A stretch of 64,000 nucleotides of DNA from Klebsormidium nitens (lineage: Eukaryota > Streptophyta > Klebsormidiophyceae > Klebsormidiales > Klebsormidiaceae): contig DF236994.1 in NCBI GenBank assembly GCA_000708835.1, positions 62,001 through 126,000 of the forward strand. The letters are read 5' to 3'. Under the pieces are notes generated by a model. The model was given only the letters and a program-made list of their open reading frames with translations, made no database searches and was not told the origin of the DNA. The position numbers and the translations under genes are program-made. Below, piece after piece: positions 36,688-48,700 of this stretch. Each line of letters begins with the position of its first letter. Positions within the stretch are counted from its first letter, which is position 1.

Positions 36688-37583
36688 CTATAAGCAGTGT
36701 CGCCCATTGCTTGGAGGGATTTCTAGCATCTGAAGGACATCTCTGGCAAGCTCCTCTTGATGTTGGGCGTGTGTCTCAACAAGGCCGCAGAATAGCAGCC
36801 TGAGCATACTCCAAATGGCGCGGCTAAGAAGTTGCGCAAACTCATGCACGTGGGTGTGGCTGAGACATTTGGCAAGAGACTCCAGGACTACCCGCAGCCA
36901 AGGTGAGCTCCGTTCATGCTCCAAGAGCAGAAGCACATTTGCTATGATTGACACATCCGAATATTCCGCTGACTAGCAAGCCCCCGGCTTTGAACAAGAT
37001 ATACCTGATTAGGAAAGCCACTGGAGCTACAAAAAGTCACCCAGAGCTCCTTCTGCTTTCCCTCTTGTCCTCCAGAATTTGTGCTGGTGCCAATCTCCTC
37101 AGCAATATGGATGGAGCCACCTGCAATTTCAAATGTTCTCTTCTCATAAGCCCGTACCCATCAAAGGCATGGGGCTGCTACGACAGTGTAACCTGTCGTA
37201 GGGAGCACTGAGGTGCTCGGGGATTGCACAAATCGTGCTTCGTCGGGACACTCGCAAGTTCAACTTCAACCGAGTTCAATCGAGCTGCTGCAGCCTGCCA
37301 CCAGTGCCACACGGAAGTGACTCTGTGCAGTGAACATGCACTCACATGGTGTTCGTGCTAAATCAGGGCTGGACTCTGACCGTTGGATAGGAAGACAATG
37401 AGAAACGGATGGCAACGATCAGGTCTCCTGACGCCCTCAGCGTAGTTTCACCGGGCGGGCAAAAGCATTGTAGGTATTCACCAACTCCTGAGAGACTCCA
37501 ATGTCCATGCTGCACAGTGCTTCTTCGACTTGAAGTTGAACTTTCAAGAAGTTGGAAGTCTCGCATTGCAATAATCTGCACAT
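36688..37583 (-). CDS. Coding-like fragments of an unidentified minus-strand gene
   Basis: Three minus-strand stretches look coding, but I could not join them with consistent phases. They are 37583-37452 (ATG start, contains LKVQLQVEEALCSMDIGVSQ, ends at a GTGAAA donor), 37120-37005 (contains GGSIHIAEEIGTSTNSGG and LWVTFCSSSGFPNQ, ends at a GTATAT donor), and about 36945-36688 (contains SPWLRVVLESLAKCL and ARDVLQMLEIPP, ends TAG). Together they would make a small protein of roughly 150-170 residues between the kinase and the RING gene. It could instead be an alternative first region of the kinase transcript, or a decayed gene. No family was recognised. Confidence 0.3.
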
Positions 37584-37695
37584 TGCAGGCGAAAGCCTAA
37601 GGCAGGTGGAAGGAGGGTGGAAGGGTGATGCCGCATGCCTGAAGGTGATTGCGCAGCATATATCTGACAATCAGCACCGTGGGGTGACAGAAACG

Positions 37696-39748
37696 ATGGC
37701 AGTGGCTAGCTATCTGAGGGTGATCAAGAACACAGACGCTTGCGATGGGGACAAGAGCAGCAATGCGCGTGCCACTACAGAGAAGGCAGCACAATCGCCT
37801 CAAGGGACAGTCCAACAGTTCAAGTCTGTGGGCGGCTACTACGGTTGCAGGCTATATGAGAAAACATACTTCTCTTCGAAAGACATCGTCCAGTATTTCA
37901 TGTAAGTAACGTATCATGACAATCAGGGTGAAGTCTTTGTACTGCACTGTGTTGCACATACATGTTACAAGGTCGATCTTGTGGCGCAGTGGGTAGAAGT
38001 TGCCTCTTTTTTTGACAATCTGCTGTTGTGTGCAGCTGTGCAAGGTGTAAGAGCCTGCTTGACAAGCCGGTTATGCTTCCAAACTGTGGTCATAAGGTCT
38101 GCAGGTGAGTTAGAAGATGCTACCTCGAAGAGGTTGTTGACCGTTGAAGCTGTGGCTGCACCCCCGAGAGTGCTCCTCGTTGGAAGTTCCACAACATTCT
38201 CATGCTTGTCCGAGATTATCCCCATTCATTTTCACCTGATTCTGCGTTCCTGCCTGCGCTTGATGTCCCTACAGGAATGTCTGTCACATGTGAAATGTTC
38301 GCAGAAAATGGCGTGAAGGCTGAACAGAAGACTTTGTTGCAGAGGGTGCGCTCAGGGCGATGATGACAAAGCTACAAGCTGTTGCCCAAAATGTCAAGGA
38401 AGATTCTTCAAGAATAAGATACTCGCCATCGAGGGATACGATCGAATAATGAAGAAAATGAAGCGCTGGTGTGTGAATGCTCTCGGATACGATGAAGAAG
38501 AGGAGGCGATTGTGCCGGTAAGCCACTTCCCACACTTTGCAGGAACTCGTGTTGGTTGGCGCCTTGGGCAACCAGCGCAGCCCGGCCTGTTTGAAATCCA
38601 GTTCATTAAGATGAGTTTTTTTGGCGTCCGATGGATGCCATGATCAGCAACTGGGTTGCTTCTTGTCGAGTACGGTTTTGCCTTACCCAGCTCTGATCAA
38701 TTGCGCAGAGAGTTGTCGAGGCAATTGCACAGCTAACCACGTCTCCATATCCTTGTTTGAAGGATCCTGAATCTTGCAGTTTCAAGGGCTATGGCCGATT
38801 CTTGGCCGAACATGAAAGCACATGCGGGTTCAAGGTTGTCACATGCACCTTGGGTTGCAAGTCGCAACTGTGGAAGAAGGACGTTGAAGCGCACGCAGAC
38901 CTCTGTAGCTATGAATGTTCAGCATATGCTTGTCGGAAGCTTGTTCTGGCCAAACATATGGAGCATCATAAAAAGGTGAGCGATTTGGTTTCAACGGCAA
39001 TCAACAGATGAGTCGTCTCCTTCCGCAAAGTGCACGGTTTGCCTTTGACTTGTCTCGACCAAGAAGGATCTACTCGTAGAACCCGATACTTGCTTGGCCA
39101 GCTTCTCTTGCAATTGAACACGGAGTCAATTCCAGCGAACTTTTCAGCAGTCGAGTATGGATGGAGTACCAAAAGGGGAAGTCGTTGATATTGAGTGCTC
39201 GGATCTCCAATTGACGCTTTTGGATCCTTCTCAACAGGAAGAGTGTCCTGCCACGGTCATAAGTTGCCCGATGACCAGTGAAGGGTGCACTGTATCCGAA
39301 CAACGCCGGTATATGCACGGCCACACCGAAAGTTGTCCCTACATGAAGGTGAAGGACAAGCTAAGCGAGCTCAGCGAAGCGAAGGCAGAGATTGAAAAAT
39401 TGAAGCGGATGGTAAGATGCGCATTGCAATTTACTACTTGTAGTCAAAGACCATGTGACTTGCTGAAGATTGCACTCATGAGATTGTGAACAAAGGTGTT
39501 GCTCTTGTTCTTCCTCTTTTTGGTATTTATGTTGCCGAAACGAGCAGCATGATCCTTCGGTTATGAAACTTGAGCAGATAAAAAGCACTAACCTTGATTC
39601 GAGCAGGCTTGAGGGCATCTGAACAAATGCTTACTCTCAAAACTCGTGACCTTTCATGCAGCTCGAGACGAGCACGCCAGAGAAGGTAAAAGAAGAACCC
39701 ATCGTGAAACGTCTAAGAAGCGGAGCTACGAAACGAGAGCCGTTGTAG
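37696..39748 (+). CDS. RING finger plus TRAF-type zinc-finger protein (probable E3 ligase)
   Basis: Six exons, 37696-37901, 38036-38104, 38343-38517, 38709-38975, 39151-39411 and 39662-39748, joined with agreeing phases give 354 residues. After about 68 residues without clear features a C3HC4 RING begins: CARC, then LPNCGHKVC, CAQ and CPKC, spanning exons 1 to 3. TRAF-type Cys/His fingers follow (CGFKVVTC, LCSYEC, then EECPATVISC and HTESC). A short coiled coil comes next (KDKLSELSEAKAEIEKLKRM), then a basic tail. RING plus TRAF fingers plus coiled coil is the plan of animal TRAFs, but no MATH domain was found, so partner binding must differ. A cytosolic ubiquitin ligase is likely; the substrate is unknown. 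The start ATG is the first in frame after an upstream open stretch and is not certain. Confidence 0.82.
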
Positions 39749-41007
39749 TACTTTACAATCATTGCCTTAGTCTGGTGCATGTAAGTTACATCGACAATCT
39801 ATTTTTAAGGGTCGAGCCGGATGCAGATGTTTTGTTTACCTTGTAGTTGCTGTCGTCCAATGGTCTTGGTGGTATGGCTGAAAGACCACCAAAATTGGGC
39901 AGATGCCAACGTACCTCCACACTGATTGTAGTTGAACCAATGCAACAATCTGCTCAGGTTACGCCCTCTAAACCCACTGACTCGCTGAGCAGTGCACAGG
40001 GCCGCACGGCAATTAGGGGCTTACGTGAGGAAAAAAGAGTTTGTGCAATGATGGCCGTCAGTATAAGCTCCAAGGATCAGATTGGTTCGCCATGCGACCA
40101 TGAGTTAGTCAGAGATCAACCTGCGTATAAGTACCTGAGCCTGGTACGTGTACCCGCTGATCGACCTGCACACATGGGCCCAGCATGTGACTATGGAGCC
40201 ACATGTCGAATCACACTGATGAGGCGAGTGACTAGCGCCACTGAAAGATAAGCATGCTGGCACTAGCTTGCACATATGGGTGACGTACAGTGCAGCGCAT
40301 ACGTTAAGCAGCCCCTTGAGTCACGGGCCATCATCACACCCGTTGAACATTATTCGAAAGATCGATGGTGCAAGCTACCTTGACATGTGGGTACATGCAA
40401 GATAGGTGATACAATTTGCAATATGCACCGCGCGGACCTGGCCATGCAAGGGATTTATGGACGAGAATTGGACGGTGCCGCCATGTGACCACACAGGCTT
40501 GCCTGGCATGTTGGCAAGTGACCATACTAGAAGCAGCTAGCCTGAATGATCGCGAAGCATGGTTGCATGAATTTACCAAACTACGTATATACACTCGCGC
40601 GTTAGTATACGGTCGTGGTTCAGCTCTCTGTACATAGGGCGGCCTAAACGCTTCGGATTGCATAGCTTGGCTACTTGTCTTGCAGTACCTAGTGGTAGAT
40701 TAATTCAAAACAGATATGATTGGCAGGCGGGTGGATCGAACGGCAACGATCTAGATCAACTTTCCCCTGCAGGCCCCAGACGGCTGCTTGGAATCACGTG
40801 CAACACGCTACAAGCTCAAGAGACTCAGTTCGATCAAACTCTCGGATACGACCATCTGAATGAGAGGACCGCATGTTCACGATAAGTTGAGCCCAATCGG
40901 CCTATTGAGGACAACGTTTACTAGCAGACACACCACCTTTGAAGAGGGTCCCTTGCCATCGTCTAAGTTAAGTCTGTGTCCTACAGGCCAAGTCAAAGCA
41001 AGTTCTC
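39749..41007. other. Convergent intergenic region between RING/TRAF gene and HMG-CoA lyase
   Basis: About 1.2 kb holds both 3' flanks. Open frames here (39847-40251 and others) lack domains and look random. No RNA gene or repeat was recognised. Confidence 0.5.
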
Positions 41008-44000
41008 TTAGAGCCTTGATTCTAATTCTGAACCCCGTACAGCCTGCGTGACCTTTGACACCGGCCGCTTCCCAACATGCTGACTGATAAACTTGGCGGC
41101 CTCTATCACTTTCTCAATATTTACATTCGTTTTTATCCCCAACCCGTTCAACATATACACGACGTCCTCCGTAGCCACGTTCCCCGACGCGCCCTTCGCG
41201 TACGGGCAACCCCCCAGCCCGGCCACCGACGAATCCACCACGTTGATGCCCATTTGGAGCGCAACTAGAATGTTCCCCAACGCTTGCCCGTACGTATCAT
41301 GGAAATGCACCGCAAGCCGCGCGGTCGGCACCCGTTTTGCGACGGCTTCGAGCATCGGGACGACGCAGCCGGGCGTCCCGACGCCGATCGTGTCCCCCAA
41401 GGAGATCTCGTAGCAACCCATGTTATACAATTTCTCGGCGACCTCCGCGACTTTCTCGGGGGCCACCGCGCCCTCGATCGGGCACCCGACGACGCACGAG
41501 ACGTAGCCCCGGACCGGAATTCCGGCGGATTTTGCCGCTCGGCACACGGCGGAATAGCGCTCGAGGCTCTCGACGATCGAGCAGTTGATGTTGCTCTTAG
41601 AGAAGGACTCGGAAGCGGCCGCGAAAACGGCGACTTCCTTAGCCCCCGCTTGAACGGCCCTTTCGAAGCCTTTCAGGTTGGGGGTCAGAACCGGGTAGCG
41701 CGTGTCGCCCCCGAAGCGAAGTGCGCGGAGGACCTCGGTGTGGTCGGCGAGCTGAGGTGGCACAAGAAACGATGTTACAAGGGGTTCTCCGCCCATCTTT
41801 CGTGGCTTTTTATTTGTGTTGTTTGACGCTTCGCTGCAATTCAAGGGTGGGATATGCGGGGTAAACTTTGGACGTCTGTTAATTCTGTCTGTTCAACTGT
41901 AGTTTTAAGTCAAGCCAGGACCTCGAGCGAAAAGGAGATCCGAGCCTGCAGTACAAACAAGCGTCCCTGCACTGCGTGAACAGGGCGACAGAAGGCACAG
42001 CAACCGTGTCATGCCTGCATGAAGCCCGTTCAGCTTCTTTGAACGAGAAGCCGCCGTCTGGTAAAAGAAGGTACGAAATGGCCGCACACATAACTAAGAG
42101 GCCGCTTGCAATAAGCGAATGGCCGCATAAGTACACGGGTGAGCACACAGAGTGATGAGAAGTGCTTGAATGAGCAAGTCGATCGAGCTGTCAGTATGGT
42201 CGGGCACGAAGAAAAGCGAGTAACAAGGATGGCAGCAGGTTTACGAGATTTCCAGAGATCCTATGTTGAAATTCTACACAGCACAGACTGCGGTCTGAAC
42301 GTTGCGGGCACCGGAGACTGAAGAACAATCAAAGTAGATGTTCCTTCTTCATGGAACGGAGATACAGAAGACCATATGTTCGGAGAAGGTGTACGTCACC
42401 CCAGCAGCGATGCAAAGACATCAGAAGAAGTCACTGAGGGGCTGGCTTCTCAAAAACCGGCAAAAAAATTCCGTGTCGTGGAATCCGTTTGCCAGAGCAG
42501 GTCACTCTCAGTTTGGTGGGGCAGGAAAGAAACTGTACAGCGTAAGTGACATACAGCCAATGCGGAAGAAACGCAGAGCATAGGGACCAGCAACTTTCAA
42601 AGCACTAAGGGTTGGCACCCAAGAAGCAAGCAAGCGGGCCAAAACCTCTGGATCCACAACGGCTGCAAGCTCCCCAAAACTAAGACCCTTCACCCTAAAG
42701 TACTGAAACCCTGAAAGCCTCACTACGACCCTGCAAAGCTTCTTCAGGCAATACTTAAGTGGCGTCTCCTGGAGATGAAAAGCCCAAGAAACACCGAAAG
42801 TCGCTCTAGCAAATCATAGGTTTGAAATTCCTGCAAGCTCACATCATTGATAATATGTGTTGAGCCCACCTGGAGGATCTGTCTGGGCAATACAAGGCTT
42901 ACGAAAGACTGGACTTGTTTAGAAAGTCAAAACGTCAACTCTACATGTTAGAGATACTGATATTCTCGTGCCATGAATACCAGGGTCCCATATTTTGCAT
43001 TTCGCCATCCAGGAGGAGGCGGTGTCGCCAGATATTGGCCGTTCGATTTTTGAAGACCTTTCTCGATCGGACGATCGCGGCGGTCCGACGTGGAAAAGTG
43101 CTCCGAAAAGTGCGGGCACTGTTTACCAAAAGTGTCGCGGTATGTACCCAGTATGCTACTTGGTGAGAGCCAGGATATGCGGAAAGCTGCCACGTCAGAA
43201 ACATCCCTCTACAAGCCACGGTTCAAACCGGCACTCCAAAATAAGAACACCCCAGACTCGAAATGTAGAAAATGGGACCCTGATATGAACGGCACGAGAT
43301 TGAGAGATAAGCTTACCTGGGGAATCCACTTTGGAGATACAAAGCTGGTGGCTTCAACCACGGGCAAGCCCGCCTCCGCGAGGCGCTCGATGAGCTCCAC
43401 CTTCACCACAGTTGGGACGTGCGTTTTCTCGTTCTGGAGACCGTCGCGGGCCCCTACTTCTACAATTTTCACGTACTGCGGCAGGTGCTGGAAGAGCTGC
43501 CAAGCAAAGGAACCAGCGGGTTAACGTCATGGTGATTAAAGATTTGGAATTGCTAAGAGGGGTCCTGAAAGACACGAAGGCTTGGGACGCTTGTGAGCAA
43601 CCTATGACTCCAGGAAGCATTGCGACGGAAAGTCAGGCTTTGGTGAGGGGTCCTGTGAAGGTCAGGCGTTTCTACACGGTTGCATTCGTGTTAATGAGCA
43701 AAGAACACCAAAATGCTGAGGTTTTTGAAAAAGGTCGGTGAGGGTCTTCGACTATACGCGAGTGAAAAAGCGGTGTCAAATGATGCGCTGAGAATCATTG
43801 ACTGTTTCCGGAAGCGTATCTTGTCACCTTGAAAAGCAGCGAGTAATTTAACGATTCATAATGGAAGACTATCACTAGTGTCTCAAAGGCATGATGGAGG
43901 GGCGCCGTTCTTTAACAAAAACTTTCTGTATAGGACCAGAACTAGTCTTGCCGTGAGTCTAGCACTCTCTGGGCAACGTTATTCTTAGGGATCTTCCCAC

Positions 44001-45015
44001 AATGCCAAATGGCTCAAACAGCTCTTTTGAAAGGGATCCCCCAAAACACAACACAATGGGGGCATATCATAGGTCGCACATTTCCCTTCACTCTGTTCCA
44101 CACCTCAACAGTTTCAACCTCAAACCCCACTGACACACCAGAACAGCTCTTGGCAACAGGAAGCGATCTGAGGTTGGTCCCATGTAGTCCATAACTGCCA
44201 CCTGTCGCAGACGGGACAAAGAGCTGACGCTGGCATAAAAGACAGGGATCCCTCAAACCCAAAGAAAGGGAGTATTTCATAGGTTTCAGTCTACTTTTAG
44301 CTCAAAAGTCTCAACATTGAACCTCAACGACATTCCAAGACAGCTGTGAAGCCATACAAGGTCAGTTCCATGTAAGCCGTATCTGCCACCTCTCACATGA
44401 TGTGACAAAGAGGAGCTGACGCGAGAATGAAATTCCACCAATTCGACGCCCAACGACAACTCAGTTCAAAGCTGTCTCTGTATTCAAAGATTTTAGAACC
44501 CCTGCATTCAAGGGTTGTAGAAAAGATGATTCAAAAATAGCCAAAAGGCCAGAGAAGAAAGAAAGACAAGAAAGGAAGGCAGTACCAACCGGGATCCGAG
44601 ATGAGAGTCCGCTTTCCCGCAGCTTCATTGCGGTTGCGCTCTTTGCCTGCTCCCCCTCAGCCCCCCCGCACACGGCTGCCTCTGCCTCCGCCACAGTATG
44701 CCGCCTCCGCCCATTCTGGACCTTTGGTTCTTTGACACCGTTTGCTGAGACAGAGAAAACTCTGCCCATAGAAAATGACCTTCTGTGACTCCCTGAAGCC
44801 CCTTCCTTTTGGTTGGTGTCAAAAGTTGCCTGGGTTGCCCCCCCAGCTGCAGAAGCTTCTTGGCATTGCCTTGCTGAGTTCTCCACGCCGCCCCTACTTT
44901 GACACAAGGCCGGCATGTGGGCTGGACCCTCAGCCGGCGGGGAAAGTTGTGTCAAGGCCCCCAGGAGGGCCTGTCGGAGCTGGGCAGGCCTAATGGCTCT
45001 CAGTGAGCACAGCAT
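41008..45015 (-). CDS. HMGCL: Hydroxymethylglutaryl-CoA lyase with PTS1-like C-terminus
   Basis: Three exons on the minus strand, 45015-44590, 43496-43317 and 41751-41008, give 449 residues with agreeing phases. The enzyme cleaves HMG-CoA to acetoacetate and acetyl-CoA at the end of leucine breakdown. Key residues are visible: [11 protein letters not shown] near the start of exon 2, VHFHDTYGQ (metal ligands), and [14 protein letters not shown] with the catalytic cysteine and metal-binding asparagine. Exon 1 encodes a long leader beginning [17 protein letters not shown], basic and able to form an amphipathic helix, as expected of a mitochondrial presequence. The C-terminus reads ELESRL; SRL is an accepted plant peroxisomal PTS1 tripeptide. 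The exon 1 donor is a weak GTTGGT. Divergent from the FLY-type gene. Confidence 0.93.
44033..44424. repeat. Two-copy degenerate tandem repeat, about 210 bp, in HMGCL intron 1
   Basis: Blocks at about 44033-44236 and 44248-44424 share an ordered series of elements: GGGATCCC, CATAGGT, a TCTCAAC/TTTCAACCTCAA motif, ACAGCT, GGT..GTCCCATGTA/GTTCCATGTAA, TGCCACCT and GACAAAG..AGCTGACGC. Divergence is high. No exon sequence was recognised in them. Confidence 0.65.
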
Positions 45016-45786
45016 CTCTGAGGCTCCAGCATGGGGGCCGGCAAGACCTAACCCTAATGCTGTCGGTGTATGGGGTCCTTTGTGCTTCTTATTTGGGGGT
45101 CAGGTACCAAACCCTAATGTGGACGCGTAATCTCAGTGGTTTTTCTAGGGTTATGAAGCAGGAAAGAAAAGTTTAGGGGCTGTAGGTGGGAAATGCTGCT
45201 CTTCAAAGCAGACGGCTCTTAGTGCAGGCACAAAGTAACAGCGAAAGCCCTTGACAATGCCACTACTGCGCCCACGTATTTTAAAGCCCACTTTCCAGAC
45301 AGCACATTAAACAGGAGACCCTGAAGAGCCACCAATGCCCTCATGCAGGTCACTGAGCACGTGAACCTCCCGCGTCCACTGTGCAACCCCCTCTCATGCA
45401 GTCTCCTTAGTTCAAACTTTCAAAACGTTTGCTTCTCAAAACTTTCTCAGTTTCTTGAGTGCTCAGTGCATCTTCCTGCGACTCCGAATCCGAGTTCAAC
45501 TTGGCTGCGCTGCCACCAGAAGCTTCGCGCGCGCGTGGTACCTACAACCAAGTATTTCATAGGTACCGCGCAAACGACGACCGGTCCAAACCGGAATGCG
45601 GACTGGTGCAGACGGAAGACTGCACGAGACGAGAGAGAACCGCACAGCATGACGCAGCAACACTGACAGGGTTGCCAATGGCCATGCTGCTGAGTCGGCA
45701 GCAGCTTTTCTGCTGACCTCACGTACTTAGTTCTTTCGAGGAGGGGCCTAAGTGCGCTGCACTGTCCCTCCCGCCTTTGTTCAACC
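45016..45786. promoter_or_regulatory. Divergent promoter between HMGCL and FLY-type E3
   Basis: The two start codons are 771 bp apart and point away from each other. The region contains a plant telo-box (AAACCCTAA, 45109-45117) and related TAACCCTAA/TAGGGTTA sequences at about 45049-45057 and 45147-45153. All are close to the HMGCL start, where its promoter or 5' UTR should lie. Confidence 0.55.
45109..45117 (+). promoter_or_regulatory. Telo-box AAACCCTAA
   Basis: This is an exact match to the plant telo-box, a 5'-region element of many growth-related and translation genes that is bound by telobox/TRB-type factors. It lies about 95 bp upstream of the HMGCL start codon on the opposite strand, and about 670 bp upstream of the FLY-type start. 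Partial matches nearby support a real element, but a 9-mer can occur by chance. Confidence 0.5.
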
Positions 45787-48700
45787 ATGGCGGAGAGGCG
45801 GGTGCAGGACGCGCCATGCGCTTGTTGCCCTCTCGCGGGGGGACAACGTTGGCCGGTGTTGATGCTCAGGATCGCACTCTTGTCGTCCTTGCTTTTCTGC
45901 TGTAGGGGGGCAACAGATGATTCTGATCGGTCGAGACATTCCACAAGGGATGGGTACTATGGTCAGGGACACCCACGGTCAGCAAAGGGTATTCTCGGGG
46001 GGGTGTTACCATTCAGGGGGGAGGGAAAAGCGGTGGAATCTGGGGGGGTGGAGGTTGAGCTGAAGCGTTCGGGGGGCGGGCTAGAAATGGAGCCGGACAG
46101 GTGGGGCGAGTTTGACCTGAAGCGCTTCAAGCCGGCTGCGGCTGGGAAAGGAGCGCAGCTACCGGGGGCAACAGCTGGCGAGGTGGGCACCTTTTGTTGG
46201 GCCGGGTTTGGAAGTTAGCTTGTCTCAAGTGTGCATGTTAAGATGCGAGTTGTTCACACGCGTCTCGTAAACGTAAGGTAAATGGCGAGTAATCAGTGGG
46301 TCCTTTTTGTGTCTCCCTGATTCTTCAGTTGTGCTGATAGAACGAGTGCGCATCTTGGGTGCTCCTTTGCACTGTAACGAGGTGCCTAGTTGTAGTTCGG
46401 ATGCCGCCTTCAGCATTTGTTATTTTAAGTACCATAGGGTTGAGCAGTGTGTCGCTAGGGGCATCCAGCGGCTAGAGCAATGTCCACAGGCTACGACAAG
46501 CTGGTTGTTTTCCGTCAGCTACTTGCTGTGTTTTTGTTTCTAGGCCTCAAGCGATAGTCGGTTCTGCTTCAATATTGCTGCTGATTTTGGAGCAATGGGC
46601 ATGAGCATGGGTATGATAAAGTAGCCGCTCCTTTCTACGTTCTCCTAGACACTTTGTTCTAACGCATTGTCATGGTGATTATTTCTCCTCGCTCGTGTTT
46701 GTCAAATTGACTCGATCCAGGTATTGCCGCCATAGCCAAGTATTTCATGCAGGTCAATCCGAGTTCGATTTGTTTGTAGCTTTTGACCAGCTACCTGTAA
46801 GCTGTTCAGCTTCATTTAAGATTCTCTTTTTGCCACCCGGCCGACAGGCATGTGGCGGTTTTGTTGACCTGGAGATTCCATGCTGCAAATAAGCCTGTCT
46901 CAGCGGGTCTGTATCAACCGAGTCGGTACGAGGTTCCTCAAAGCTCTGTCCTAGCTCTTGTGTACAGCAATTGCGTAACTAAGAGAGCAACGCAAGCCCT
47001 CACCGTGAAGAAGCCCCCCCACTTGATAGCTGCTTCTTCTACTGAGAAAGTTGCCTTGTTCCTGCTGCCAGGTTGCTCCCCCCGCTACTATCTTTTTGGA
47101 GAGCCCTGCGGGGCTTGAGGAGGCGACCAAGTATCCCGTCAACATCTCGGGCACGTATAAAGGTGAGAGAACGTGGAGCGAGATGTTGGGGGGATTGCAG
47201 ACCACACTTCGCCTTGGCAGGTTTTCGCCTTTTAGCCCCCCTTCTTTAATGCTTCAGCTGCTCTTTCAACAGAGTTGCATGATGCTTGCCGGTTCTTTTT
47301 TCCAGCGGTAGTGTCGCTCTCTTCAGAACGCTTTGTGGGTGATGCCGCATCAAGTCGCGCCTTTCGCTTGTAGGCCTCGCGCCTTAGGACATGCTAGCCC
47401 CTTCGTGTCCTTCTTACATTGTTTCTTACATCGTTACATCGTTTCGTGGGCGTCGACGGGTTCTGGCGCATTTACGTCTGTTTCCCAGATTGTGAATCTT
47501 TGTTGCTTCTCTTGACCTTTTTTTTTTTCTGGTGGCTTCAGGTACCTGGGAGGTCCAGGGCAGCAACACCTCGCTGCGGTTTCCGGACCTCCAGAAGAGT
47601 ACGGGGAACATCATCTTCCAGCTCACGAGCTCGCGCACCGCCGAGCCCGAACTTCACTATGTGCACGTGAGTCTGCTTCACTTACCATCCATAAAAACGG
47701 CACTCTCGAACCCTTGGATATGCAACACACCCTGATGCAGTGACTCAGAAACGTACTTATGCTGTAGGTATGCCAAAGCTGCCTGGAATCGAACTGTGTT
47801 TTCTTTCGAAGGGGCAGATGTGGTGTATTTAGTTTGCAAGTCCTTTGTAATTTTGTTCCCATGCTGACTGCAGGGCGAGATTGTGCTGCGCGACGGGAGT
47901 TACATCAGCGACGGCGACGTGCACATGAAGCTCGAGGGCACGTATGTGCAGCGCTTTGGGGAGCTGCGGATGGTTCTCAGCAGCAACGGGCGGGACGAGG
48001 ACGGGGGGCGCCTTTCTGACGGAAATGAAGGGGGGGGAAAAGTGGGAGCGGGGCTCGGGCCGTATCAGCTGGGGATGCGAGAAGGGGGACGCGAGCGGCG
48101 GAAAGCAGGGGGCAAGATGGATATCTACGAGTTGGCGCGCAACTGCAAGATTAGGATGACGACACAGGTGAGCGAGACGTGAATGATTTTGCAAGTTCTG
48201 GCCACTCTCGTGCACAGAGCGTGCGCTGTGCGCATACCGCGAGGTTGAGTCTCGGCCAGGAGTTGTCCCTTGCTTGGAAAACATCGGTGTAACTTACACT
48301 AATCAAGGCATGTGACGTAACAGAGCCGAAAGGCAGACAAGCACCGAGCTATGGGAATCGAATCCACAAACTTCTCTCCTCCTAGTGTTTCTTTGCGTGG
48401 AAGCTGGTGAACGGCGCTGAACAAACTCTTGCTTTTTAACCAAGAGTTGAGCAGCAGTTGTTCCGTTGACAGAGGAACAACAGTCTGGACGGCAACGGAT
48501 GACCGGTGTAGACAAAGACCACATCTTTCCTGGAAATTGATACAACGTTCAATGCTTCACCCCCAAGTTTCCCACCTGGCTAGTAAACGGCCGGAACGAG
48601 TACGAGGTAACGGGCAAAGCTCTAGGGTGGGCGTCTCTTGAGATTCTGAGCGGCAAAGATATATCCGCTGTAGACAAAGATGTGAAACGCTCTCGAATTC

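Noticed and set aside
48345-48370. Second B-box-like sequence (GGATTCGATTCCC on the minus strand)
   Set aside because: It is isolated within FLY-type intron 6, with no A-box or cloverleaf around it.
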